A DNA stretch of 64,000 nt from Diogma glabrata. Taxonomy: Eukaryota > Arthropoda > Insecta > Diptera > Cylindrotomidae. The stretch lies in contig OY856186.1 in the NCBI GenBank assembly GCA_963693315.1, forward strand, positions 131,006,451 to 131,070,450, written 5' to 3'. Shown here in pieces: positions 11,716 to 30,737 of the stretch (positions within the stretch are counted from its first letter, which is position 1; every line of letters starts with the position of its first letter). Below the pieces are notes generated by a model that was not told the DNA's origin, searched no databases, and saw only the letters and a list, made by a program, of their open reading frames with translations. A program made the position numbers and the translations under genes.

Positions 11716-12216
11716 AAAAAAGTAAGAACAACTCACAAAATTCGCTTTTGACATACGAATTCACGTGAGATATCAAAAATACCACTGCCAATAGCAGTGA
11801 AAATAATAGTGCTGGCGGTTGAACTCTATTCAGCCAACGGTAGCACCCTCAATCTTAGCTATGAAGTATTCCTTGACGATAGTACGATATTGCTTGCTCG
11901 AAGAATCGAGCCTTGATATAACTCTATGTGTAGACTATTCATTGAGGAAGACAGCGTAGCTGGATTATTAACAAACTCATTTTTGTTTTGTCTTTGCAAA
12001 TTTTTAAATCAAATTTGCTATTTATCTCTTATTGTATTTTTATTCTCTCTATCCTATCACGATGAATTCGCCTGTCTATATTTGACATTCTTATAAAATT
12101 GTTTTTAAACAAATACAACCTTTTAATTTTTGTGATATTATAATTTAATTGGTTAATAAAATAACATAAATGTAAACAGGGCGTATTTCATTTCCCCCCG
12201 GACCTCGTTTTTCTCT

Positions 12217-13220
12217 CTAAGGCCCTGGTCACACACAACTAGTACTAAGGTAGCTGATGAATTTTTCTAAGAGTTTTTCACTGGCACAGCTCTTGAAATT
12301 AGAATTTTGTTGAAGAATATTACTACGATGCCTAGTTGGCACTGTATACAAAATAGTTTGTAGTAGGTAGTATTTCTGAATGTCTCAACTACAAATTTTT
12401 AAGCTTTCTCTCTATTTTGGGAATTTCTTTGCAGGATATCTGTGATGGCATGCAGGTTTCAGCAAATGTCGTTCCAGTTTATGTGTTGAACTCATTTCAA
12501 TTTGTTTTCGCAAAATGATTGGACATACTGCTGTAGAGCTTTATTGAATATTGTTTTGATATCATTTTTAAGAAGTGGTCTGATAGTGTCGCTGTTTTCG
12601 TCTCTGATCTCGAACTGGTTTTTTATTTGAAAACATTTTATTTTAAAGTTGAGGTGTTAAATCTGGAATGGATATGAGTTTGCAATATTGGGAAGTATTT
12701 AGGTAGGTTGTAGTATTTTCAATCACAGCTCAGATTTTGTTGGCTATATTTCACAAGCAACCTACAATATCAATTGCAGTTCATTCCTGGTAGGTTTTGA
12801 GCTCAGAATATTGCTCTAGTTGGCATGAATTTATTTGCCAAAAACTGACTAAAAATTGACGTTTGTTTGGTGGTTACCTCCAGACAATTTTGGTGCTTAG
12901 GACTCATCCGATCATCCTGGCACCAAGATAAATAAAACTTCTGTTGTGTGACGTACTTTGACGCATAATGATAAATTTAAAAACACGGTAATAAAAAAAT
13001 CTATTCACCGAAAACAAAACATTTTTTAATTGAGACTAATACTTCAAATTGGTTTTACCAACTAAACAGAAAAATGCATTGAGGCTAGTCAAAACTTGCC
13101 TTCTATGGCCGGGCCAGTTTTTCCATTGTATTTTAATGCTTATAGCACATTCTTTTCGACTCGAACAAGTTTCATTACCAAATTATCGAAATTTTGTATT
13201 TTTTTGAATGCAGTGCAATA
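12217..13220. other. Intergenic, no gene seen
   Basis: No coding frame of note. GTCACACACAAC at 12228 and GTTGTGTGAC at 12943 are inverted and could mark a degenerate element, but nothing else supports it. Confidence 0.4.
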
Positions 13221-13239
13221 CAAAAAAGACCGAGCGGCA

Positions 13240-14130
<891 letters not shown>

Positions 14131-15640
14131 AATACGAATATTGATAAATCAGTAAAAAGAATTCAGAAGCCATAAATAATTCACTATTAGTGTCTAAAAC
14201 GTCATCATTTCCTTCTATAAAATTAATGAGACATATTATCAAATATTAGTTTTGTCATTTATTTTTTCATCTTACACTGTATACATATGATTTACCTTAA
14301 CATTGAATGAAAAAAAGATTGTATAATTTTTTAAGAAAACACAAAGTTAATTAGGTTATGTTGACATAAAAGAAAATATAACATAGACAAAAGAAGATTG
14401 AAAATATTTTCTTTTTGAAAAACTAGAAAAAATATTATGCAAATTTTTATAGAATAATTTTCATTATAAATACATACATACTCATAAAATAATTTTTTTA
14501 TGTCTTTTAATCGGAACAACGTTATGGTTTTGTATGTTAATATTTTCATCAATGGAAACTTAAATAAAAATTTGTTAAGAAGAAAAAACCCAAAATAAAA
14601 CAAGATTTTCCTACAATATTTTGTTGACAAGTTTATTGTAACAAGTAAGAATAAAATATTTTCAAGATTAGTAAAATATATTTGGAACATATTTTTAATA
14701 AAACTTCAAGTCGTTTATTTTAAAAATCAGATATATGAGAAAAATACCATCTGCAAGAAATTTTTGTTATTGTTGCTAAGTGCATAAAGAGATTTTCTGG
14801 TATTAGAACAATTTTACGTAATGCAGAAAATATTTGTTTGAAAATGGCATAGCAATAATCTACAATTATTTTTCAAGTTTCAGTTTTAATTTTAATAATT
14901 CTTTGAATGTCATTCAGGAACAAAAATTTATCCTATTTTCCAGGACATAAAGTATAGGATAACATGTTTGGGAAAGATTAATCTTAAACTTTGTTCTTTT
15001 TCACGAACTACAAATAAAATCAAAATACATTTGTTGATCATGATAACGTTCTCCATAACATGTTAGACTACTATGAAATTCAAACCAAAATAAATAAAAG
15101 AACTTGATGTGCATATCACCTAGATAAAAATTTTAACTAAATCTTCTATGACAGTAACTTTTATAGGAGACAAGCACTAGGGAAAACAAACACGAAATTC
15201 TACGTATATACACTTCTTTCAACATCCAAATTTTAGAAAAGCTCTAAAATACCTAAATTTTATGTATTTAAATTACCTATGCCACCTTTAACAAATTTAA
15301 CTTGATTATTTATTTCAAACCTACAATCTTACTTTTTTAGATAAACTTAAATTAAACATAAAATAAGATTATTTTATCAGTTGTAGGTTGTCTAATCTGC
15401 TTCAATTTTTCGCCGTTTATTTCCAATGACTAATAATGAGATATAAAGTAACAGATTGTGCTCAGGTTCTTGAGTAGTAATATTTAAAGCTTACCAAAAA
15501 GTTTAAGAATTACATTTCAAAAACAAAATTTGAGGTTTTTAAATAGGTTTTTACTGATATATGGGCGATTGTAAATTTGTTATAAAAGAATTATAATTGT
15601 TTTTTAAATAGCCGAATACATATATGTTTTTGTTTTTGGT
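14131..15640. other. AT-rich intergenic DNA, no gene seen
   Basis: Frames here are low-complexity (Phe/Leu/Ile/Lys) and lack any recognisable domain; no inverted termini seen. Confidence 0.5.
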
Positions 15641-15704
15641 AACAGCAGCAAATTTTGGATCCCTACGACGCACGTTGCTGTTGCCGGTTTTAAGTCCGCA
15701 TCAT

Positions 15705-15955
15705 AGCATCGAAAAATTAAAACATCGAATTGTGATATAGAACCAAAAATCAGTAAGCCGAAAGTTCAAACCACTGAATTTTATATCATCAAATGGTTTT
15801 GAAATCGAAAAATCATAAGATCGAAATATCATGTCAACGAAAATTCATTTCGTCGAAAAGTCATTGCATCGCAAGCATCACATCACCGAAAATCATTAAT
15901 CGAAAATTTAATTCATAAAATCGAAAAATCATATGATCAAAATCCATAAAATAAA
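15705..15955 (+). repeat. Degenerate ~15-bp minisatellite (ATCGAAAAATCAT)
   Basis: The core words ATCGAAAAATCAT, ATCGAAATATCAT and GTCGAAAAGTCAT recur about every 14-18 bp across some 250 bp, drifting in between. The block ends immediately before the left end of copy B. Confidence 0.65.
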
Positions 15956-15962
15956 ACAATTG

Positions 15963-19631
<3,669 letters not shown>

Positions 19632-19664
<33 letters not shown>
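19632..19664. repeat. (TA)n array, segment 2
   Basis: A short TA stretch between the MITE and the A-tail of the RTE element. Confidence 0.9.
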
Positions 19665-19670
<6 letters not shown>

Positions 19671-22600
19671 TTTTTTTTTTTTTTTTTTTTAAGGCGTTCA
19701 TGCTCCATGTAGGAGCGTTGCCAGGCTAATCAGCTTCGAATATTCACCACGGTCATTCGCAACAGCGACATAGTTACCATGGCAGCCGATTTTTTTAAGG
19801 TCGTTTATTATGTCAGTCTCCCATTGTAGTCGTGGTCTTCCTCGCGGTCTACCACTCCCTGGGGTACTAACGTACATTTTTCTAATCATTCCAGACGTGA
19901 ATCGGCTCGTAGAACATGCCCAAACCAAGCGATCCTGTTAGAACGGATACAACCTATTATATCAGGACCCTCAAGAAGGTCTCTGATCTCAAAGTTATAC
20001 CGGGTTCTATACTCTCCATCGTCTGTCTTAAGTGGACCAAAAATGTAGCGTAGGATCTTACGCTCAAATACAGATAAATGCGATTCGTCATTTTGTGTAA
20101 GGGTCCACGTTTGTGACCCATACATCACAACCGGTCTAATCAATGTCTTGTATAACTTGAGCTTGGTGTTAGTTGATACATACGGTGATCCAAGGAGAGG
20201 TTTAATTGAGTAGAAAGTTCGATTACCTGCAGCGATTCGAGCTTTAATATCTGTAAGTATGCTGTTGTTTGAGTCAAGCATTGATCCCAAATATTTAAAA
20301 GATTCAACTCCCTCAATTCGTTCATCGCCGCACATCAAATCTTTCTTCTCAGCCTCTCTTGAAACATTCATATGTTTGGTTTTATTGTAGTTAATTTGCA
20401 GACCAATTTTCCTAGCACCACTCTCAAGCGACTTGAAAGTCTCACTCATAACAGCTTCACTTCGGCCGAGGATGACAACATCATCAGCGTAAGCAATCAT
20501 CTGTACTGAGTTTATTGACAAGATATTGTTATTAGTCGGTAGTTTCTTTTGAAGGCACACATATTCCAAGGCGAGATTAAAAAGTATAGGAGAGATAGCA
20601 TCACCTTGTCTTAATCCGGAGTCGACTTTAAAAAATTTTGATATTTCGTTCTCTACTCGCACACAGCATTGAGAGTTCTGTACTGTCATTTTGCATAGTG
20701 ATACCAGTTTACCAGGAATTCCCATTGACACCAGAGCAGACCATAGAGTCTCTCGTTCGAGAGAGTCGTAGGCCTGCCTGAAATCAATGAAAAGTTGGTG
20801 CACAGGTATGTTGAACTCTCGACACTTTTCCAAAATCATCCTTATCGAGAAAAGTGCATCGGTGGTACCTCGGCCCCGCCGGAAACCACACTGATATTCT
20901 CCAAACAGTTGTTCAGCAAAAGGATTGATTTTGGATAGCAAAATGTAGGAAAAGATCTTATATGCTGTGCAGAGGAGAGCGATTCCTCTGTAGTTTGCAC
21001 ATTGTAGGCGATTACCTTTTTTATGGATTGGTATCAGCATAGCTTTGTTCCAGTCCTGTGGCATGGTTTCAGTCCTCCAGATCATTTGAACAAGTTCAAA
21101 CAATCTTGAGGATAGAGTTTCGCCACCATGTACAATCATTTCGGATGTTATATCGTCGATACCAGGTGCTTTATTGCCTTTTAATTTTGACAGCGCCGCA
21201 TCGAATTCCTCTTTGGTGGGTTCGTCTACATGTACCTTTGACGCACGAATAAGCTTTGCTCGTCGCCCGACTTGTTGCTGGTCACTTAAGTTGAGAAGAT
21301 TCTCAAAATAAGCGGCCCAAGTATCTAAAATATTTTTAAGGTCTACTTGTAGCTCCCCATCTTCGTTTTGAATAGCAGTCGATCTAGTTTGAGGGCCCTT
21401 CCTTAAGGTTTTAACCTGTTGAAAGAAGTTACGCGATTGATGTTCCTTATTGAAGCTTTCAATCTCCTCACACTGTCTCTTCCACCATTCTCTCTTCGTT
21501 CGTCTACATAGCTTTGTAACGGCTTGTCTTGCCAGTTTATAGTTCTCCTTCGTGGACCTGGTATTGCGTCCTTGTAGACACTTCAGATAGCAATCTCTTT
21601 TGTATTGAATAGCGTCAAGACATGCTTGATCCATCCATGGCTTCTGGGAGTGGTTCTGTGGTCGTCCAAGTATTCCCTCAGCAGCGCTTAAAACAGCATC
21701 TTTGAGCAAATACCATGACTTATCGACGTCTCCATTAATGGTTTCTAATTTCTCCAATGTTTCGGCAATATGGATTTGATATCTCTCTTCTGTTTCAGCA
21801 TTCTTTAATGATGAGATGTTAAAACGATTCCGTTGATTGAATTTTGGAATGCCTGGATTTGGGAAGTGGAACCTTATAGTTGCACATACAAGGAAGTGAT
21901 CACTTCCAATGTATGCACCTCTAAAGGATCGCACATCCCGAACGCTCGAAAAGAAACGTGCTGTTACTAGAACGTGATCAATTTGATTTCGAGTATTTCC
22001 ATTCGGTGAGACCCAAGTCTGTTTATGAATCGATCGATGCGGAAAGAACGTACTGGCAATTCTCAAATTATTTGATAATGCAAACTCAGTCATTCTCTCA
22101 CCATTATCATTCGAATTCAAATGCAGGCTGTTGGGACCCACCACATTTCCATAAGAGATATCTCCTCCAACCTGTCCATTAAAGTCACCAAGAACCATAA
22201 TGAAGTCGCGTGTTGGTGTTTGTTTCATAACCTCTTCCAGTGCTTTGTAGAAATTATCCTTCTCGTCGACGGTCTTAGCTTCAGTAGGTGCATGCACGGC
22301 AATAAGAGAAATATTGTTATATGTACCACGTACACGTAGGTAGCAGATCCTCTCACTGACCGGGATGAATTTCATCACGGCTTCTTGTATACGTGCACCA
22401 ACAAGAAAGCCAGTACCAAATTCTCTTCGAGAAGGATGACCACTACAGTATAGAGAGTGACTATCCAAATCTTGTTTTCCGATTATCGGCTGTCTAATTT
22501 CTTGTAGAGCAATAATATCCATCCTATACCTCTCAGCCTCTGTTTCCAGACCTATAAGAGCATCAGGAGCGCTCAGGCTGCGCACGTTCCACGTTCCGAT

Positions 22601-23021
22601 TCGGTAGTCTGGTCCTTTTTCACGTCCAGGTAAAATTCTGTTTTGTTGTCCGGGTCTGTTTTTCTTTTTCTGATCACCAAATTTAACATATTAGTTTTTT
22701 TCCGGGGTTAGGGTGTTAACCTTAGGCCCAACCCAAATTGTCGTGAATGGGTCCGTTCTGCATATTAAGGTCACCAGAAACAACCTTTTTACACGTTTAT
22801 ATAGCGAGCCGCTTGATTCAAGACAGACGCCCGCTCCAAGCCGCCCCTGACATGGAGAACAGACGCTTGAGTCGCATTGGTTGTAAGGCGCCAATTCGCC
22901 GTGATGTAGCGTCATTGACTAAGCAGTTTTTACTCTGCTTGTCTCCAATACACCAACCTAATTCTGTCAGCATTACCCAGGCAGCACGGCGTGGACGTCG
23001 AATTTAGGATTTCGCTACCCA
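19665..23021 (-). mobile_element. RTE-clade LINE inserted in the TA array
   Basis: On the minus strand the element runs from about 23021 to a poly(A) tail, seen as about 20 T on the plus strand at 19670-19691. One long ORF carries an endonuclease and a reverse transcriptase in RTE order. The GC-richer 5' region 22700-23015 has no conserved frame and is taken as 5' UTR. (TA)n flanks both ends, so it inserted into the array. A second, badly decayed copy lies at 62690-64000. Confidence 0.8.
19698..22690 (-). pseudogene. RTE ORF: endonuclease-reverse transcriptase, one late frameshift
   Basis: The minus-strand frame is open from 22690 (stop at 22691-22693). It shows the endonuclease motifs GTWNVRSL (near 22590), DIIALQEIRQ, VLGDFNGQVG, and SDHFLV with the catalytic Asp-His. 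The reverse transcriptase follows: MLIPIHKKGNRLQCANYRGI, GFRRGRGTTDALF, LFIDFRQAYDSL, GLRQGDAISPILF and the active site AYADDVVILG (about 20478-20496). After the thumb come YGSQTWTLTQNDE and WFGHVLRADSR, typical of the RTE clade. The frame then ends at 19886. The rest (RKMYVSTPGSGRPRGRPRLQ) is in another frame down to 19698, so a single 1-base shift near 19895 separates them. No ATG is obvious before WNVRSL. Otherwise intact, about 940 codons. Confidence 0.85.
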
Positions 23022-23065
23022 ATATATATATAAATATATATATATATTTATATATATATATATAT
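23022..23065. repeat. (TA)n array, segment 3
   Basis: Imperfect TA repeat separating the RTE element from the Gypsy left LTR. Confidence 0.9.
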
Positions 23066-23689
23066 TGTAACGACCCTTCGTTGGTACTTTTCGATTATTG
23101 AGCAAATACGACAGTAAAAAGACGGATCTTTGGTTAACAGAATCTCAAACTTTATAGGTCAACAAATTACAGCAGCTTCCGTTTTTCCTTACAATAAATT
23201 CCAGGGTCTCCAATTTATGTACGATAAACTTCACCGCTTTTCCACAATTTTAATCAATAATATTCGGAATCGTAAAATCTGTATTTACTATTCCACTAAG
23301 TTCAAATTCTTTTACTATTAGTACCCATGCTCAAGTACCACCGATTATTCCTTAAACTTGCGAATATTTATAAACACTTTTAATTGCAAAAGTAAAAACT
23401 GGCTATCGGATATTCTGTTCGCTTATTTATATCGAAAAATAAATAAATCAAAACTTCTATAATCCACTAGAAATCAATATTACGTAGTCCGTACATCTTG
23501 AATAGGCCACACCTATTTTCATTCATACTTGCATTTGTATTAGCGAACTCAAATTTAATTTATGCAAAATGTATTTGTTAAAGGGAGTTAACTTTTAATT
23601 CATCTTTGAATGTAGAAAACATTTAGGCGGAACGTATTGGTTATTTATGATTAAATTAAATCAACCCATTCTGGATGAAGTTTATTACA
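23066..23689 (-). repeat. Gypsy 3' LTR
   Basis: 624 bp, the partner of 28734-29357. It is the 3' LTR because coding runs on the minus strand and the purine tract lies immediately inside it (23690-23702). Confidence 0.92.
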
Positions 23690-23780
23690 CTGCCCTCCAT
23701 TTAGTTTTGTTCGTCCCGAACAATATCAGCTATCGCATTGGTGCTGTTACCTTGGTACGGTGCCAACCTTTGCAGATGTA

Positions 23781-25769
23781 TCACTTCTTGGTACGGGGTC
23801 CCTTTTGGATGCGGTAGATAACATCATTAATTCGTATGATTATTTTATATGGGCCTTCCCAATCTGGCTGCAGCTTGGGTGATCTTCCCTTAGTTCTACT
23901 GGGGTTGTATAGCCATACCAATTCTCCTTCTTGAAAACCGCCACTATTTGCATTTATGTCGTACCTGGTTTTCATTTTGTCACTGGCAATCTTAATGTGG
24001 TCTCGAACCTGTTGATGGATTTTATTCATCTTCTCCCTTTGTTGTCCCACATAATCTGTTTTCGTGGATACCAGACCTCCAGGGATGCCAAACTCGATGT
24101 CACTAGGAAGATGTAGTTCTCTTCCGAACATGATATTCGCTGGCGTTTCACATGTCGTATCGTGCACTGCGCTACAATAGGCCATCAAAAATAACGGAAG
24201 ATCCTTATCCCAATTTCTTTGGTTGGCTTCCACTACCTTCGACAGATGTTCTTCCATGGTTCGGTTGAATCGTTCTACCATGCCATACGATTGTGGGTTC
24301 ATAGGTGTAGTTCGTGTTTTTCTAATGCCGAGTGTTCTGCACAGCTCTTCCATCAGTTGAGATTCGAAATTCCTTCCCTGGTCGGTATGCAACTCGAGCG
24401 GTGTTCCATATCTGCAAACCCATTCATTGACTAATGTTTCAGCGACCGTAACTGTTTCCTGGTTCGGTATTGCATAGGCTTCCGGCCATTTTGTAAAGTA
24501 ATCAATGACCACCATGATGTATTTGTTACCTTTTGTAGTTTCCGGAAATGGCCCCGCGATGTCTATAGCAATTCTCTCCATTGGGGCTCCCACATTGTAG
24601 TGTTGCATCTCTCCTCGAGTTCTAGTCTTTGGTCCTTTGCTCGCCGCACAAGTATCACATCGCCGACACGATTGCTCTACGTCGTTTCGATACCTTACCC
24701 AATAAAACCTCTCCCTTACTTTAGCCAGGGTTTTATTGACTCCCAGGTGTCCTCCAGAAATACTTCCATGCAGCTTTCCCAGTACCTCTTCTACTCGACT
24801 TGATGGCAGCACCAGTTGCTCTAAAACTTTCTTTCCATCAGCGGACTCCCATTTTCTTTTTAGTATCCCGTTGTCCATCAATAGTGGGTCCCATTGCGCC
24901 CAGTAGCACTTCACCTCCGTACTTAAAGGTGCTACCAATTTCCACTCCGGTCGCCTTCCCTCGGTTTTCCATTTCAATATTGGAGCCATAGCTGGATCTT
25001 CTAGCTGCTCTCTTTTAATTGCCTCGGTACACCAATCCTCAGGAGTTTGGAACTTGATTTGGCTCACTTTCATTGACTCATTTCTCTCAGTTCTGCTACA
25101 TGATTTGCACTCCTGTATGCAGGGTCTTCTGGACAAGGCATCGGCGTTACCGTGGATCTTTCCCTTGCGGTGTTCAACTTTGAAGTCGTAGTTCTGCAGG
25201 ATCTCTATCCATCTTGCTGCTTGTCCTTCAGGAAATTTGAATTGTAATAACCATTTTAGAGCAACATGGTCCGTGCGAATCAGGAATGGTTGTTCACACA
25301 CAAACTTGTGGAAATGTTTCACAGCCTTGATGATAGCTAGCAGCTCCTTCCTCGTGACACAGTAATTCCGCTTCGGCTTTGACAGAACTTTACTGAAGTA
25401 CGCCACCACTTTCTCATCGTCTCCAATTTTCTGTGACAAAACAGCTCCGGTTCCTACATTGCTTGCGTCTGTGTCCAGAATGAACATCTTTCCGGATTCT
25501 GGATAGGCTAGTATAGGGGTGTTGCATAGCTTTTCTTTTAAACGGCAGAATGCCTCATTACATTCGGTTGTCCACAGAAACTTGGTATTTGCCTCTGTCA
25601 ATTTATGTAGAGTCTTGGCGATGTTCGCAAAATTCTCCACGAATCTACGATAATAGGTGCATAGACCAAGAAAACTGCGTAGCTCATGAACATTCTTCGG
25701 TACTGGCCAATTTTTCACAGCATCAATCTCCTCGGGTTCTGACTCCATTTTCTGTAATGATGTGTCCAA
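23781..25769 (-). pseudogene. Gypsy pol: RNase H and integrase
   Basis: A 662-codon minus-strand frame, itself uninterrupted. Residues about 30-95 finish the reverse transcriptase connection (LRSFLGLCTYYRRFV). RNase H follows: LDTDASNVGTGAVL (about 98-111), KELLAI and RTDHVALKWLL, ending in HGNADALSRRPC. The integrase has a zinc-binding HHCC domain (H334, H341, C371, C374). Its catalytic core has D403 (AIDIAGPFPE), D463 (LHTDQGRNFES) and E499 (MVERFNRT), a D-X35-E spacing as expected. Near the end WEGPYKI is the GPY/F motif. The frame is separated from the reverse transcriptase upstream by a one-base shift near 25757. The integrase inserts element DNA into the chromosome. Confidence 0.9.
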
Positions 25770-26601
25770 GATTCTTCACTTCTTTGTGGAAGAGATTGCA
25801 CTTTACCGGATTCAACTTCATGTTGGCATTACTTATTCTTCTGAGTACTTCTTCGAGGTTCATTAGATGCTCTTCGAAGTTGCGACCCATTATGATGATG
25901 TCATCAAGATAAACGAGGCAGGCTTTCCAGGTTAAGCCATGCAACACGCATTCCATTAGACGTTCAAATGTTGCTGGAGCATTGCATAAACCAAACGGCA
26001 TCACATTGAACTCCCACAACCCATTGCCAGTAGAAAATGCTGTCTTTCGTCGATCTTCTGGATGCATTTCAACTTGCCAGTAGCCACTCTTCAGATCTAA
26101 TGTGCTGTAACATTTGGCCCCTGATAGTGTATCCAGTGTGTCATCAATTCGTGGCAGTGGATAGCTGTCCTTCATGGTTACCTCATTCAGCTTTCGATAG
26201 TCTACACAAAAACGAGCTGACCCATCTTTTTTTCTAGCTAGCACCACTGGTGAGCTCCATGGACTCTTAGATGGCCTGATGACTCCGTCACTTTTCATTT
26301 TGTCCAGCATTCCTTGCATTTCCTCGTGTTTAGCCAGTGGTAGTCTTCTAGGAGGCTGTCTGATAGGATGAGCGTTTCCAGTGTTGATCCTATGTCGCAC
26401 GATGTTTGTTCTTCCAACATCTTCATCTCCAGTAGAGAAAACGCTGCTCATCTTCGTTAATACCCTCTTGATTTCTTTGAATTCGGCTGGATTCATTCTT
26501 TTACTAAGATCTTGAAGTATTGCTACTAATGCGGGATTGTTTCTCTGCATGAAGACCTTTTGCTCTTCTTGACAGCTGATTATCTCTTTATGGTGCTGCA
26601 T
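25723..26601 (-). pseudogene. Gypsy pol: reverse transcriptase
   Basis: A 292-codon minus-strand frame. PWSSPVVLARKKDGS and FCVDYRKLNEVT precede STLDLKSGYWQVEM, which holds the first catalytic aspartate. FGLCNAPATFERLM follows, and then the active site YLDDIIIMG (residues 231-234 are YLDD). LGHIITENGV marks the join to the connection domain, where a one-base shift moves the reading into the next frame. The first residues overlap the end of the protease/linker frame by 22 bases, a second frameshift. The enzyme copies element RNA into DNA. Confidence 0.92.
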
Positions 26602-27341
26602 TTGGTGATTTCTTCTCCATGATTGATGATCACTCGTTTATTTGAGAAGTTAATCAGTTGCACTGGAACTACCCCTTCTTTGGCTGCTACTAACGTTCGG
26701 CCAATCATAATGTTTCCCCCGAAGTCATTGTTAGCTGGCTCAATCATCACAGGTGAATTTTGGTTACTTTTATTTAGTAGCTTAGTCCATATGATCTTCT
26801 CAGATTTTGCCGGAATCTCAGTTGGTCCGTCACTAATAACACGGACCTCAGCATTGTCGTTGGTGGCGTGTAGCACTATTTTTGTGTTTCCATATCTCAG
26901 TACGTGGCTTCCCAGATCTAATATAAAATTGTATTCTTTCATGAAGTCAAGCCCAATTATGCACTCATCTCCTATATCTGCTACAATAAATCGGTGCCTA
27001 AATGAATTTCCTCCAAGGTGAACTTCTTGGTCGCTTTCTCCATAAACTAGAACTGTTTCACCCGTAGCTGTTTTTAGGGTGAATCATCTTGCTATATCGA
27101 TCTGACTATCATGAACCACATCTAGACGCACTATCGATCTTGAAGCACCTGTGTCCAAAGTCAACATGCACGTTTTGCTTCCAACGGTTGCCTCCAGGAC
27201 TAGACTACTATTTTCTCTTTTTACTTGTGATACCACCAATGTAGGGCATTGTAATTTAGCCAGCTTTCGCCCTTCAAAACTGGCACGATCTAGTTTCCCG
27301 AATCCGGAACGCGGCATCTCTCTTCCGAACGCGGCTCCCAT
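26580..27341 (-). pseudogene. Gypsy pol: aspartic protease and linker, one stop
   Basis: The minus-strand frame contains MLTLDTGASRSIVRLD, the aspartic protease active-site loop (D-T-G-A). It stops at TGA 27084-27086, then continues in frame with ETVLVYGESDQEVHL, the second protease half with CIIGLDFMKEY. The linker leading to the reverse transcriptase follows. It overlaps the gag frame by 52 bases in another frame, so Gag-Pol may have been made by programmed frameshifting, or a decay mutation lies here. The protease cuts the polyprotein. Confidence 0.8.
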
Positions 27342-28704
27342 TTACATTCTCTTCGGATGTCCCCCAACTTCCCACAGTTCCAGCATCTTACTGTGCTAGA
27401 TCTAATTCGTTGATTTCGTTCAGGTTTATCTTCCAAACTTTTGACACGCATGATCACTTCATCAAGCACTGCTTTTAGTGGTTCCTCAGCAACTTCGATC
27501 TGACGTACCCTATCTGAGCCATACGCTCTTTTTCCAGCTTCCGTTTGAAGGGCTAATGCTAAGACTTCCGCAGGTAGTTTCTTCAAGCTTAGATAAAGCT
27601 GGTTTCTCATTTGCACATCTCGAAGAACATTGATGAATGTATCAGCTGCCAGTTCGTCTCGGTGTTCAGCGTTATAGTTCGGGTATGACAGATTTACCAG
27701 TCTCACAATGTCAGCCTCTAATTCTTGCAAAGTTTCGCTGACTCCTTGTTTTCGTGTTTTGAGCTGCATGCGATGGAGAGCTTGCATATGACTTTCCCCA
27801 TATCTTACTTCTAAGGCCTCCATTTGCTTGCAGTAATCACGCTCTGTCGCTGATAGTGTCTGCAAAATTTCAGCAGCAGGTCCCTTCAATGCCAATATAA
27901 GCGCGTTTGCTTTTTGCTGGTGATCAACCCCAGTTGTTGCTATCTCAAATTGCATCTTAAATATCTGATACGATGTAGATCCATCAAATGCGGGTGTTTT
28001 TACTCTAGCTGGGGCTGAAGTAGTGGATTGATCATGTTACCTGACTTTCCTTGTGCTATTTCTTGGCGTAATTCACTCGAAAGATTGCGTAGTTTCTCTT
28101 CATGTTCTTCGGTAACTTTCCGCAGCTCCCTTTCCATGTTGTTGATTTTAACCTCCGTACTGGATATACGTGACTCGATTACTTCACGTAGTTGTTGTTG
28201 ATCTAATTTTTGTTCCGCTGCCAGTTTTTCTTGTCGGGCCAACAGATCAGCAAGTTGTTGTTGTGGATCTACTTTTTGTTCTGCTGCCAGTTTCTCTTGT
28301 CGGGCCATCAGATCAGCAAGTTGTTGTTGTTGGTTGTTTCCTTGTTTGGCCATCATATCAGCAAGTTGTTGTTGTTGCTCTACTTTTTGTTCGGCTGCCA
28401 GTTTCTCTTGTTTGGCCATCAGATTGTTTCCTTGTTTGGCCATCATGTCAGCAAATTGTTATTGTTGCTGTGCCATCATTTCTTTCATCAACGCCATCAT
28501 CGGATCAATCGCTGAAGCATTCTGAACCGGAGCTTCCTCCGGCTCTATGTCTATGACCTCTGTGTTTTCACCTGCTTCTTCTAAAACTTTACGCAGCCGG
28601 AATGCAAGTTCTGCCTTCGTTCCATGGATAGGAGCATTCCTCTTCCTCAACTCGTCCTTCAGCTGGGTCTGGCTGAGATCACTAATATTTACTGTCCTGA
28701 CCAT
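27290..28704 (-). pseudogene. Gypsy gag with SAP domain and coiled coil, one stop and one shift
   Basis: Translation from ATG 28704 gives ISDLSQTQLKDELRKRNA and GTKAELAFRLRKVLEEAG, which fit the SAP DNA-binding fold (two helices, L..EL..R......G.K..L..RL). A Gln/Lys/Glu-rich region with repeated LAAEQK, QQQLAD and MAKQ units follows and should form a coiled coil. A TAA (CAA to TAA) at about 28459-28461 breaks it, and a frameshift near 28005 separates it from the capsid region (LQELEADIVRLVNLSYP). Near the end CWNCGKLGDIRREC resembles a CCHC zinc knuckle but has Asp in place of His. Gag packages element RNA. A SAP domain at the start is not usual for the Gypsy gags I know. Confidence 0.8.
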
Positions 28705-28733
28705 TGTTTCAATAATCCCACTTCTGACACCAC

Positions 28734-30737
<2,004 letters not shown>

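Noticed and set aside
12228..12952. Possible transposon with GTCACACACAAC / GTTGTGTGAC ends
   Set aside because: The match is only about 10 bp with a length difference, no target duplication and no internal inverted structure.
14331..14690. 119-codon minus-strand frame
   Set aside because: Low-complexity Phe/Leu/Ile/Lys translation of AT-rich DNA, no domain and no conserved relatives in the window.
22747..23007. Plus-strand and minus-strand short frames in the RTE 5' region
   Set aside because: The region is GC-richer and so has open frames on both strands; it is better explained as RTE 5' UTR. The decayed second copy does not keep a frame there.
23931..25912. Plus-strand frames opposite the Gypsy pol gene (several of 61-132 codons, also 26037-28556)
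   Set aside because: Shadows of the minus-strand pol and gag genes; no family pattern in the plus-strand translations.
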